A stretch of DNA of 35,714 nucleotides from Erythrobacter sp. Its GTDB lineage: Bacteria > Pseudomonadota > Alphaproteobacteria > Sphingomonadales > Sphingomonadaceae. Location: NCBI GenBank assembly GCA_002695185.1, contig NZOF01000117.1:1-35714 (forward strand). Reading direction: 5' to 3'. A program made the position numbers and the translations under genes. Below, piece after piece: positions 17,689 to 25,683 of this stretch; position 1 is the stretch's first letter; every line of letters starts with the position of its first letter. The notes beneath the pieces were generated by a model. It was not told the DNA's origin and did no database searches. It saw only the letters and a list, made by a program, of their open reading frames with translations.

Positions 17689-18730
17689 ATTTGAAATCGC
17701 CGGAAGGAAAATCGGTGGCGCCTATCCACCGTACGTGATTGCGGAAATGTCCGCGAATCATAATGGAGACCTCAATCAAGCGTATCGCATTATCGAAGCG
17801 GCGAAAAAAGCCGGCGCAAATGCATTGAAGATTCAGACCTACCGGCCTGACACTATCACTCTGGATAGTGATGCCGAAGATTTCCGCATCAAGGGCGGTC
17901 TTTGGGACGGGCGCACGCTATATGAGCTTTATGAAGAGGCTCACACTCCTTGGGAATGGCACGAGCCGCTGTTCGATCATGCCCGCAAGCTAGACATTAC
18001 CATTTTCAGCTCGCCGTTTGATACGACCGCGATCGATATGCTGGAGGATCTCGGCGCCCCTGCATACAAGATCGCCTCGTTCGAAGCTGTTGACCTGCCG
18101 CTGATCCGCTACGCTGCGGCCACCGGTAAGCCGATGATTATTTCCACGGGAATGGCCGATGCAGAAGAGATTGCCGAGGCGGTGGATGCCGCCCGTGGCG
18201 GAGGCTGTAGAGAGCTAGCCTTGCTTCACTGCGTGAGCGGCTACCCGGCCCCGGCTGGGGATTATAACCTGCGCACCATACCAGACATGATTGCCCGCCA
18301 TGGCCTCGTGACAGGGCTGTCGGACCACACCCTCGATAACACTACCGCTATTGCCAGCGTGGCCTTGGGTGCATCCATTATTGAGAAGCATTTCACGCTC
18401 GACCGGAAGGGTGGGGGGCCAGACGACAGCTTCTCCCTCGAGCCCGAAGAGTTGGCCGCACTTTGTACGGGAGCTAAAACGGCGTGGGAATCACTAGGCG
18501 AAGTAAATTACGGGCGTAAATCTAGCGAGCAGGGCAATGTGCAGTTCCGCCGGTCGCTGTATTTCGTCAAGGATATGAAGGCCGGTGAAGTCATAACTCC
18601 CGACGCTGTGCGCAGTGTCAGGCCCGGGTTTGGTGTCGCTCCCAAGCACATCGATACCGTAGTGGGTGCCGTCTTGGCGAGCGACGTGGCGCGGAATACG
18701 GCGGTCCGTGCAGAAAATTTGGTTCGCTGA
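17681..18730 (+). CDS. pseI: Pseudaminic acid synthase
   Basis: Condenses the 2,4-diamino-2,4,6-trideoxyaltrose derivative with PEP to give the nine-carbon acid. 349 residues, as expected for the NeuB family. Seen: AEMSANHNGD near 21-30, KIQTYRPDTITL near 50-61 (the PseI form; NeuB usually has KFQTF), GLSDHTLDN, EKHFTLDRKGGGPDDSFS with the metal-binding His, and a C-terminal SAF/antifreeze-like domain from about 290 to the end (SLYFVKDMKAGEVIT, RPGFGV). It overlaps the formyltransferase by eight bases and is the last enzyme of the block before CMP activation by PseF. Confidence 0.94.
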   Translation: MTEFEIAGRKIGGAYPPYVIAEMSANHNGDLNQAYRIIEAAKKAGANALKIQTYRPDTITLDSDAEDFRIKGGLWDGRTLYELYEEAHTPWEWHEPLFDHARKLDITIFSSPFDTTAIDMLEDLGAPAYKIASFEAVDLPLIRYAAATGKPMIISTGMADAEEIAEAVDAARGGGCRELALLHCVSGYPAPAGDYNLRTIPDMIARHGLVTGLSDHTLDNTTAIASVALGASIIEKHFTLDRKGGGPDDSFSLEPEELAALCTGAKTAWESLGEVNYGRKSSEQGNVQFRRSLYFVKDMKAGEVITPDAVRSVRPGFGVAPKHIDTVVGAVLASDVARNTAVRAENLVR

Positions 18731-18740
18731 GAACGCAGAG

Positions 18741-19643
18741 ATGCAAGATACAAGATTGGAAACCCATAGCTTTATTGCGGGAACACCCCTGCATATAATG
18801 ATATCGCTGTCTCTCATCCGGCAACTCGGCATCAAGTCAATTTCCAAGTTGAAAATAGTGGACTATTTCAACGGTGCTGAGAATGTCTACAAACGTCTGT
18901 CAGAACTAAACTGGGAATATGATGGGCTTGAAGTTTCGTTTTTCCCATCTCATCGCCAGGCATACATCGACAGCTTAAAAGACAAGACTGCTCATCTTTA
19001 CTTGGACAGTGATGCGAGCTTTCAGCGCTATTTGGACTTAATGGCAATTAGGGCAGTGCGTCCTAATATTAACATCGTTGTCTTTGAAGATGGGGTGGGT
19101 ACTTATAGAACTGATCTGTATGCAGGCCTGAAGAAGGTTATTTTTGATGCAGTAGGTGTTGGGACATACCTTGGTGGCCATCGTAAAACTAACACGGTCT
19201 TCGTGTTTGACGAACAGCGCTATCGAGACGTTTTCCCACAAGTCAAAGCGGAAGTTGTTCAAATTGCAGAGCGATTAGAAGACACGATTTCTAGACTTTC
19301 CGTAGAGTTGGACTACATCTTCGGTCACCAAATAGAATACTCATCCCATCATCACATCTGCAATTTATACCTTTCGAATTGGAAGATAGATGAGGCAGCA
19401 ATCGAAATGCTGGCCGACCTAGATGGCGATACCTTTGTAAAACTCCATCCCCATATTAAAAGAAGCAATCTTCATTCAAATATAGTTCAGATAGACAATA
19501 GAGTGCCTGCAGAAATTGTCATTTTAAATTTATCCCAGAATTACCAGGAGGTTCATGTTTACCACCATGGGTCGAGCGTTGAGCAATACATAACCTCACA
19601 AAATGTGGACTTTATAAATGTCCAGCGCCTCTTGGTGGCGTAG
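18741..19643 (+). CDS. Putative GT-B glycosyltransferase with bacterial sialyltransferase motifs (candidate pseudaminyltransferase)
   Basis: 300 residues. Seen: an N-terminal Rossmann-like start (SFIAGTPLHIMISLSLI), VVFEDGVGTYRTDLY with Glu116-Asp117-Gly118, VKLHPHIKRS with His236-Pro237, and YHHGSSVEQYI with Ser278-Ser279. The D/E-D/E-G, H-P and S-S motifs are the shared signature of bacterial sialyltransferases of families GT38, GT52, GT80 and relatives. It follows pseI by 10 bases, in a cluster whose only CMP-sugar is pseudaminic acid. Inferred: it transfers pseudaminic acid from the CMP donor. The start at 18741 is chosen because upstream codons fall inside pseI. Base use is the most AT-rich of the window. 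Overall similarity to a named family is weak. Confidence 0.65.
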   Translation: MQDTRLETHSFIAGTPLHIMISLSLIRQLGIKSISKLKIVDYFNGAENVYKRLSELNWEYDGLEVSFFPSHRQAYIDSLKDKTAHLYLDSDASFQRYLDLMAIRAVRPNINIVVFEDGVGTYRTDLYAGLKKVIFDAVGVGTYLGGHRKTNTVFVFDEQRYRDVFPQVKAEVVQIAERLEDTISRLSVELDYIFGHQIEYSSHHHICNLYLSNWKIDEAAIEMLADLDGDTFVKLHPHIKRSNLHSNIVQIDNRVPAEIVILNLSQNYQEVHVYHHGSSVEQYITSQNVDFINVQRLLVA

Positions 19644-19654
19644 GGTGTGTAGAT

Positions 19655-20827
19655 ATGATTAAAGTTCTGTCAGTGGCTGACTTCTTTTTGCCCGGCTTCA
19701 AGGCGGGTGGGCCAGTACGGACGCTTCTCAACATGTCGCGGATTTTGCAAGGACCAGTAGTTTTCGGATTTCTTACGCGCGATCATGATCTCGGGAATAG
19801 TAAGCCATACGAAGGGATTCATGCTGGTCGGTGGAAGGAGTATCCCCATGGCCAAGTATATTATGCGCCTAACCGTGCATTTGGCAGATTGGCTTTAGAG
19901 CGAGCGCTGTCGGCTGGTGATTTTGATGTCATCTACTTAAATAGTTTCTTTAGCTTGAAGGGGTCAATTGCGATCGTTTGGCGGAACTGGAGGCGTTCCT
20001 TCGGTTTACCATTACTACTTGCTCCGAGAGGCGAATTTTCCCCAGGAGCGCTTGCGTTGAAGGGCGGGAGAAAGCGTTTCTTCATTTGGTTATCGCGTAA
20101 GCTTGGTGTGTACCGGCTAGTTTATTGGCATGCCTCAACTCAAGACGAGAAGAACGACATTTCGAGACAATTTCCGGATGCTGCTTCTCGAATATTCGTT
20201 GCAGCAGATCCAGTCGACATACGCGTAAAGACTCCGCTACTAAGCGCAGTCAAGACGGATGGGTTGGCGCGCCTTGCTTTCATATCCCGCATTTCTCCCA
20301 AAAAAAACTTGATCGGACTGCTCGAAATACTTCAAAATGTACAATCAGCTGTTGAACTTGAAATTTACGGTCCAATTGAAGATAAAGAATATTGGAAGAA
20401 ATGTCTGGCGAGCATTGCCAAGCTTCCGGTGCATGTTTTGGTTCGCCACAAAGGTGAGTTGCAGCCAGAAGAGGTTGGCACAGCTTTCGCGCAAGCCGAT
20501 CTTTTCGCTTTCCCAACGCACGGCGAAAACTTCGGGCATGTAATTTTTGAGGCTCTACAAGCCGGGACACCAGTTCTAACCAGCGATCAGACGCCGTGGC
20601 AATCGGATGGTACGAATGCCGTCGCCCGCCTCCCTTTGGGCGCGCTCGAAGAATGGCGGGCTTACATCGAAACGGTTGCGCAATTGAGCGACTCCGAGCA
20701 AAAGGCACGCCGAGCAGATGCTTTGCGGTATGCCGAGCGCTACGCCGCTTCCGAAAAAACGCGGTTGGACAACCTGCGAATGTTCCAGGAAATCGCAAAG
20801 CAAAACAAAATGAAAGTGATTAAATAA
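19655..20827 (+). CDS. Glycosyltransferase family 4 protein
   Basis: 390 residues, GT-B fold. Seen: an N-terminal LSVADFFLPGFKAGGP with the G-G-P loop, LAPRGEFSPGALALKGGRKR in the acceptor domain, LAFISRISPKKN at the start of the donor domain, and FAFPTHGENFGHVIFEALQAG, where the two Glu of the E-x7-E motif sit. It should retain the anomeric configuration of a nucleotide-sugar donor; donor and acceptor cannot be predicted. ATG at 19655 is preceded by TAGGG. Its stop overlaps the capE-like ATG by one base (TAATG). Confidence 0.88.
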   Translation: MIKVLSVADFFLPGFKAGGPVRTLLNMSRILQGPVVFGFLTRDHDLGNSKPYEGIHAGRWKEYPHGQVYYAPNRAFGRLALERALSAGDFDVIYLNSFFSLKGSIAIVWRNWRRSFGLPLLLAPRGEFSPGALALKGGRKRFFIWLSRKLGVYRLVYWHASTQDEKNDISRQFPDAASRIFVAADPVDIRVKTPLLSAVKTDGLARLAFISRISPKKNLIGLLEILQNVQSAVELEIYGPIEDKEYWKKCLASIAKLPVHVLVRHKGELQPEEVGTAFAQADLFAFPTHGENFGHVIFEALQAGTPVLTSDQTPWQSDGTNAVARLPLGALEEWRAYIETVAQLSDSEQKARRADALRYAERYAASEKTRLDNLRMFQEIAKQNKMKVIK

Positions 20828-21855
20828 TGTTTCGCGACAAAACCCTCCTGATTACTGGGGGCACTGGCTCCTTTGGGAATGCCGTACTGCGGCGCTTTCT
20901 CGATTCCGATCTTCGCGAAATCCGCATCTTCAGTCGTGACGAGAAGAAGCAGGACGATATGCGGAAGAAATACAACAATCCAAAGCTCAAGTTCCATATC
21001 GGCGACGTTCGCGATTACCAATCAATCTTAAATGCGGTCCGCGGGAGCGACTTTATTTTCCACGCCGCCGCACTCAAGCAGGTTCCGTCGTGTGAATTCT
21101 ATCCATTAGAAGCGGTCAAGACCAACGTATTGGGTACTGAAAATACCTTGGAAGCCGCGATCAATTCTGGCGTGGAGCGCGTAGTCTGCCTGAGTACCGA
21201 TAAGGCGGTCTATCCCATCAATGCCATGGGCATCAGCAAGGCGATGATGGAAAAGGTTATTGTTGCGAAATCGCGCGTCACTGACAGTACGATGATCTGC
21301 GCTACGCGCTACGGCAATGTGATGGCCTCCCGCGGCTCGGTGATACCACTCTTCACCAATCAAATTCGCGCCGGTCAGCCGATTACGATTACAGATCCTG
21401 AAATGACTCGTTTCATGATGACGCTCGACGACGCAGTCGACTTGGTCCTTTATGCATTTGAACACGCCAAACCGGGTGAGATTTTCGTGCAAAAGGCGCC
21501 AGCGGCAACGATCTCGACACTTGCTCGAGCTCTCACCGATCTCCTCGGGGCGCCCGATCACACGATCAATACGATCGGAACTCGTCATGGCGAGAAGCAA
21601 TTCGAAGCCTTGCTAAGCCGTGAGGAAATGGCTGCCGCCGAAGACTTAGGCGATTATTATCGCATTCCTCCGGACTTGCGGGATCTCAATTATGATAAGT
21701 TCTTCGAAAAAGGCGAGATTAAAATCTCAGAAGCAGAAGACTATAACTCACAGAACACTACTCGTCTCGATGTCGTCGGCATGCAGGCTTTGCTGCAAAA
21801 ATTGAGCTTCATTCGAGCTGCGATGCGGGGCGAATATATAGAGCCGGAGGAATAG
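20827..21855 (+). CDS. UDP-N-acetylglucosamine 4,6-dehydratase (5-epimerising), CapE/WbjB/WbvB type
   Basis: Extended short-chain dehydrogenase that converts UDP-GlcNAc to UDP-2-acetamido-2,6-dideoxy-beta-L-arabino-hex-4-ulose. 342 residues. Seen: LITGGTGSFGNAV (NAD-binding, residues 8-20), AALKQVPSCEFYPLEAVKTN, STDKAVYPINAMGISK with Met134 and Lys138, and TRYGNVMASRGSV. Met in place of the usual catalytic Tyr, and the PINAMGISK stretch, mark the CapE/WbjB branch rather than PseB/FlaA1, which has PINLYGATK. It is followed by a reductase and a 2-epimerase, the standard trio. Its product is also the substrate of PseC, so it may serve two pathways. Confidence 0.92.
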   Translation: MFRDKTLLITGGTGSFGNAVLRRFLDSDLREIRIFSRDEKKQDDMRKKYNNPKLKFHIGDVRDYQSILNAVRGSDFIFHAAALKQVPSCEFYPLEAVKTNVLGTENTLEAAINSGVERVVCLSTDKAVYPINAMGISKAMMEKVIVAKSRVTDSTMICATRYGNVMASRGSVIPLFTNQIRAGQPITITDPEMTRFMMTLDDAVDLVLYAFEHAKPGEIFVQKAPAATISTLARALTDLLGAPDHTINTIGTRHGEKQFEALLSREEMAAAEDLGDYYRIPPDLRDLNYDKFFEKGEIKISEAEDYNSQNTTRLDVVGMQALLQKLSFIRAAMRGEYIEPEE

Positions 21856-21940
21856 GCCAGTCGGCAAAGTCGTGATTGTCATCGCAGACCTAAATTGAGA
21901 AGGAGGCGACGCGGCCGAACTCGCGGAAGCGTTCTGTTAA

Positions 21941-22834
21941 ATGGAAGATACCGAAAAACAACGAATTTTGGTTCTTGGAGCCGGTGGCATGCTTGGCAAT
22001 GCCGTTTTCCGCTTGTTCGCAGAAGACGGGCGGTTCTCGACGACTGGAACGCTTCGCTCTCCGGCAAAAGCCCATCATTTCACTCCTGAAGAACGTAAGA
22101 AGCTCATCACCGATGTGGACGTGACCCAAGATCGCGCTCTCGTTTCAGCGTTTGCCCAAGCCAGTCCGACTACTGTGATCAATTGCGTCGGTATCATCAA
22201 ACAGCAGAAATCGGCGATGGATCCACTGACTGCCCTCACGATGAACGCTGTGCTCCCGCATCGCCTTGCTAAGCTTTGCGAAGCTAGCGGCTCAAGGCTG
22301 GTTCATATGAGCACTGATTGCGTGTTCTCGGGGCAGAAAGGTGGATATACGGAAGACGATGTCGCAGATGCCGATGATCTTTACGGCAGGACGAAATATC
22401 TAGGTGAAACCGATTACCCTCACGCGGTTACCCTCAGAACCTCAATCATCGGGCACGAGCTCGAAAGCGCTTACAGCCTCGTTGACTGGTTTCTCAGCCA
22501 AGATGGTTGGATCAAGGGATACAAAAAGGCTATTTTTTCAGGCCTCCCTACCATCGTGGTGGCACAGATTATTCGTGATATGGTGATTGGGAATATGGGT
22601 CTACGCGGTGTTTATCACCTCTCGGCGGATCCAATCAGCAAGTTTGATCTCCTGTCATTGCTGGCCGAGATCTATGGGAAGCGATTGGACATCGTGCCAG
22701 ATGAAACTGTCGATATCGATAGATCGCTTAATTCCGACCGCTTCCGGCATGCGACAGGATACGCACCTCTCTCGTGGCCGGAATTGTTGGAACTGATGCA
22801 TCAAGACTACAGGCAGCACATCCAATCAAAGTAG
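21941..22834 (+). CDS. RmlD-like NAD(P)-dependent 4-reductase of the amino-deoxyhexose pathway (WbvR type)
   Basis: 297 residues. Seen: ILVLGAGGMLGNAVFRLF (nucleotide-binding), NCVGIIKQQ, MSTDCVFSGQKGGY and DDLYGRTKYLGE with the Tyr-x3-Lys pair, the pattern of dTDP-4-dehydrorhamnose reductase relatives. Between a CapE-type dehydratase and a WecB-like epimerase it most likely reduces the 4-keto group to give UDP-L-RhaNAc. It lacks the C-terminal cupin half of WbjC/CapF (about 370 residues), which argues against the L-FucNAc branch. The start is the ATG at 21941; GGAAG is about 12 bases upstream. An 85-base gap separates it from the dehydratase, with no feature recognised. Confidence 0.85.
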   Translation: MEDTEKQRILVLGAGGMLGNAVFRLFAEDGRFSTTGTLRSPAKAHHFTPEERKKLITDVDVTQDRALVSAFAQASPTTVINCVGIIKQQKSAMDPLTALTMNAVLPHRLAKLCEASGSRLVHMSTDCVFSGQKGGYTEDDVADADDLYGRTKYLGETDYPHAVTLRTSIIGHELESAYSLVDWFLSQDGWIKGYKKAIFSGLPTIVVAQIIRDMVIGNMGLRGVYHLSADPISKFDLLSLLAEIYGKRLDIVPDETVDIDRSLNSDRFRHATGYAPLSWPELLELMHQDYRQHIQSK

Positions 22835-22929
22835 GCTGCGCAGCTAAGGTTAGGCAACGCGCGCAATTCGAGACGGAAGGCAGCGTAGCGAGACATTGGA
22901 AGCAGCAAGAAACGTGCAGGGAATTTGAA

Positions 22930-24060
22930 GTGAGAAAGCTGAAAGTCATGACTATCGTGGGCACTCGCCCCGAAATCATTCGGCTATCCCGAACCATAAG
23001 CCGACTTGACGAGGCGTGCAGCCAGATACTCGTACATACGGGCCAAAATTACGACTACGAGCTCAACCAAATTTTCTTCGAACAATTAGGCGTACGGGAG
23101 CCCGATTTGTTTCTCAATGCGTCAGGTGGCTCGGCGGCAGAGACGATCGGACGCATCATCGCTGCGGCAGACCAGGCCATGGTGGACCATTCGCCTGATG
23201 CGGTTCTCTTGCTCGGTGATACGAATAGCTGTCTCTCAGCGATCGCCGCCAAACGCCGAAAGATACCGATCTTTCATATGGAGGCCGGTAATCGATGCTT
23301 TGATCAGCGCGTTCCGGAAGAGACAAATAGGCGCATTGTCGACCACGTCTCAGATATCAACCTGACATATAGCACAATTGCACGAGAATATCTTCTTCGT
23401 GAGGGGTTCCCGCCAGACCAGGTGATCAAGACGGGCAGCCCGATGTACGAAGTGTTGCACCATTACTTGCCAGAAGTGCACGCCTCAAAGGTGCTGAACG
23501 AACTGAAGTTGCAACCTGGGGCCTATTTCGTGGTCAGCGCGCATCGTGAAGAGAATGTCGACGGGGATGAAACTTTCACGCGCCTCGCCAACTTACTCAA
23601 CGCAGTAGCCGAAGATCATGAGTTGCCAGTAATAGTCTCCGCCCATCCTCGGACCCGAAATCGGGTGGAGGCCACGGGAATGACCTTCCATCCTGCGGTT
23701 CGCCTGATGAAACCGCTGGGTTTCCTCGACTACGTGCATTTGCAAATGCATGCGAAGGCTGTGCTTTCTGACAGCGGCACCATCACTGAAGAATCCTCGA
23801 TACTTAACTTCCCAGCCCTCAATTTACGCGAAGCACACGAACGGCCTGAAGGGATGGAAGAGGCGTCTGTGATGATGGTAGGACTGTCTGTAGATCGTGT
23901 CCGCCAAGGCCTCGCTATCTTGGAAAGCCAATCTTGCGGCGAGGAACGTACCCTGCGCTTGGTCGCCGACTACACCATGCCCAATGTCAGCGAAAAAGTG
24001 GTCCGGATAATTCATTCTTATACCGATTACGTCAACCGCGTAACGTGGAAGAAATACTGA
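22930..24060 (+). CDS. UDP-N-acetylhexosamine 2-epimerase, WecB family (WbvD/WbjD/CapG type)
   Basis: 376 residues from a GTG start. Seen: MTIVGTRPEIIRLSR, HTGQNYDYELNQIFF, LLGDTNSCLSAI, HMEAGNRCFDQRVPEETNR, SAHREENVD and LSDSGTITEESSILNFP, the UDP-GlcNAc 2-epimerase signatures including the Asp, Glu and His active-site residues. The R-C-F-D-Q-R-V-P-E-E variant is typical of the L-QuiNAc/L-FucNAc branch rather than WecB itself. The GTG at 22930 has GCAGGGA about eight bases upstream and gives the usual short leader; the frame is open back to 22774, inside the reductase gene. Likely last step to UDP-L-QuiNAc. Confidence 0.88.
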   Translation: MRKLKVMTIVGTRPEIIRLSRTISRLDEACSQILVHTGQNYDYELNQIFFEQLGVREPDLFLNASGGSAAETIGRIIAAADQAMVDHSPDAVLLLGDTNSCLSAIAAKRRKIPIFHMEAGNRCFDQRVPEETNRRIVDHVSDINLTYSTIAREYLLREGFPPDQVIKTGSPMYEVLHHYLPEVHASKVLNELKLQPGAYFVVSAHREENVDGDETFTRLANLLNAVAEDHELPVIVSAHPRTRNRVEATGMTFHPAVRLMKPLGFLDYVHLQMHAKAVLSDSGTITEESSILNFPALNLREAHERPEGMEEASVMMVGLSVDRVRQGLAILESQSCGEERTLRLVADYTMPNVSEKVVRIIHSYTDYVNRVTWKKY

Positions 24061-24067
24061 ACAGCCG

Positions 24068-25273
24068 ATGCGACTGGCGCTGATTGCGGACACATTCCCG
24101 CCCCTGAGAACTTCGGGTGCTATCCAACTACGTGACCTAGCGCGAGAATTTGCAGCGCAAGGGCATGAGCTGACGGTAATGCTGCCCTCGCACGATCTCA
24201 CCCGTCGAGAGCCTTGGCGAGTAGAGATGTACGATGGTGTACAAGTCGTTCGCTTGCGCGCCCCGCAAACAAAGGACATTGGCTATGCTCGGCGCACGTT
24301 AAGCGAGCTTGCTATGCCCTATGCAATGTTGCGGAGCCTACGTGCTAGCCCTCTCGCCAACCAAAAGTGGGACGGGCTAATTTGGTATTCTCCTTCGATT
24401 TTCCACGCTCCGCTCGTGCAGGCGTTAAAGACCGAAAGTGGTTGCAAAAGCTATTTGATCGTCAGAGACATTTTTCCGGAATGGGCTGCAGACATGCAAC
24501 TAATGGGGCGTGGCCCAGCCTTCCAATTTTTCAGGTCTGTAGCGCGCTATCAATACTCTGTCGCCGATGTGATCGGTGTACAGACAGAAGGCAACTTGGC
24601 TTATTTCGAACAATGGAAACGAAAACCGAAGCGGGTGTTGGAAGTCCTCCCAAACTGGCTTGGTAAGCCTGGGGCTCGCTCTTGCTCGATAAACATTGCG
24701 GATACCTCTCTAGCAGGCCGGAAAGTGTTTGTTTATGCCGGGAACATGGGGGTCGCGCAAAATATGGACATTGTCCTCGATGCGGCCGAACGTCTTCAAG
24801 ACCGAAATGATTTAGGCTTCTTGCTAGTTGGTCGTGGCAGCGAACGTGATCGCTTAAAACGCGACGCTGAGACACGCAAACTTACGAATACCCTGTTTTT
24901 CGACGAGATCGATCCCGACGAAATCCCGGACCTCTACCGCCAGTGTCATGCAGGAATTGTCTCGCTCGACCCACGGCACAAATCACATAATATTCCAGGT
25001 AAGTTCCTGACATACATGCAGTGTGGCCTTCCCGTTCTGGCAAGTGTTAACCGCGATAATGATCTGGCGGACCTGATTAGAGACAATGCCGTTGGAGAGG
25101 TGCTCGAGGCCGGCGAGGCGGGTGACTTAGCGAAACGCATCGAATGCTTACTTGGCAAAGATTTGGATAGCCCAAAAATTCGCGAAAGGTGCATGGAGCT
25201 GTTTGCTAAGCACTACTCTTCTGCTGCCGCGGTGCGGAATATCGTCGAACGACTTGAAACACATTCGTTTTGA
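24068..25273 (+). CDS. WbuB-like GT4 glycosyltransferase
   Basis: 401 residues. Seen: LIADTFPPLRTSGAIQLRDL at the N-terminus, IVRDIFPEWAADM (the D-x-x-P-E region of WbuB-type enzymes), VFVYAGNMGVAQNMD at the donor domain start, GRGSERDRL, and SHNIPGKFLTYMQCGLPVLA near the C-terminus. WbuB-type enzymes transfer L-FucNAc or L-QuiNAc and usually lie beside the sugar's synthesis trio, as here: it starts eight bases after the epimerase stop. It is the last gene of the plus-strand operon and ends 20 bases from a convergent gene, with no clear terminator between them. Confidence 0.85.
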   Translation: MRLALIADTFPPLRTSGAIQLRDLAREFAAQGHELTVMLPSHDLTRREPWRVEMYDGVQVVRLRAPQTKDIGYARRTLSELAMPYAMLRSLRASPLANQKWDGLIWYSPSIFHAPLVQALKTESGCKSYLIVRDIFPEWAADMQLMGRGPAFQFFRSVARYQYSVADVIGVQTEGNLAYFEQWKRKPKRVLEVLPNWLGKPGARSCSINIADTSLAGRKVFVYAGNMGVAQNMDIVLDAAERLQDRNDLGFLLVGRGSERDRLKRDAETRKLTNTLFFDEIDPDEIPDLYRQCHAGIVSLDPRHKSHNIPGKFLTYMQCGLPVLASVNRDNDLADLIRDNAVGEVLEAGEAGDLAKRIECLLGKDLDSPKIRERCMELFAKHYSSAAAVRNIVERLETHSF

Positions 25274-25293
25274 ACTTCAGGCCGCGAAAACGA

Positions 25294-25683
25294 CTAGTTC
25301 GGGACGTTTCTACGCGTCTCTTGATCGGCTTTGTCGAAGGGCGAGGTAATGCTCTCGAGCGGATCGTAATTACGGTCAATCCTTGTCCGTAACCGATTTC
25401 GAATACGGTTCTCTATCCGGGAGTTGATGCGACCCATCGGGTTCACGTTGATGGTCCCGGTAGTCCGCCTTCCAATCTCGCCTATCCCGGTCTCCGCAGT
25501 ACGTCCGACGTCGTTGAGGCCTTCAGCCTGTGTGTCGACGACGGCTCCCGTAGGAGGTGGAGGACTATTGGGAAGTTGCTGTGCGGCAACAGAAGTGGCG
25601 AGTCCTGAAACAAGACATAGTGCGAATGTGCCACCAGCTTTGGCCCAGAAGAACTTCCGGGTGAAATTTCTATATTTCATCAT
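25294..25683 (-). CDS. Small secreted Arg-rich protein, unknown
   Basis: 129 residues. Seen: a Sec signal peptide with a hydrophobic core at about 17-32 and a probable cleavage after SVAA (residue 34); a proline/glycine stretch; then a regular run of arginines at 85, 89, 93, 95, 97, 99, 101 and 104 (RIENRIRNRLRTRIDRN). I do not recognise a family. Its start codons overlap the stop of the upstream 416-residue gene (ATGATGA), so it belongs to the export operon led by wza/wzc. A periplasmic or surface role in binding an acidic polymer is speculation from charge alone. Confidence 0.7.
   Translation of the reverse strand: MMKYRNFTRKFFWAKAGGTFALCLVSGLATSVAAQQLPNSPPPPTGAVVDTQAEGLNDVGRTAETGIGEIGRRTTGTINVNPMGRINSRIENRIRNRLRTRIDRNYDPLESITSPFDKADQETRRNVPN

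Noticed and set aside
14074..18730. Legionaminic or N-acetylneuraminic acid pathway instead of pseudaminic acid
   Set aside because: PseC-type aminotransferase, PseG with the N-terminal catalytic His, and the K-I-Q-T-Y form of the synthase fit pseudaminic acid; there is no NeuC-type hydrolysing epimerase beside them.
20827..21855. Calling this gene pseB
   Set aside because: It carries P-I-N-A-M-G-I-S-K and K-Q-V-P-S-C-E, the CapE/WbjB form, and is followed by the reductase and epimerase of that pathway. It may still perform the PseB step.
22930..24060. WecB for common-antigen ManNAc synthesis
   Set aside because: The R-C-F-D-Q-R-V-P-E-E variant and the neighbouring dehydratase and reductase point to the 6-deoxy-L-hexosamine route, and no WecC-like dehydrogenase is nearby.
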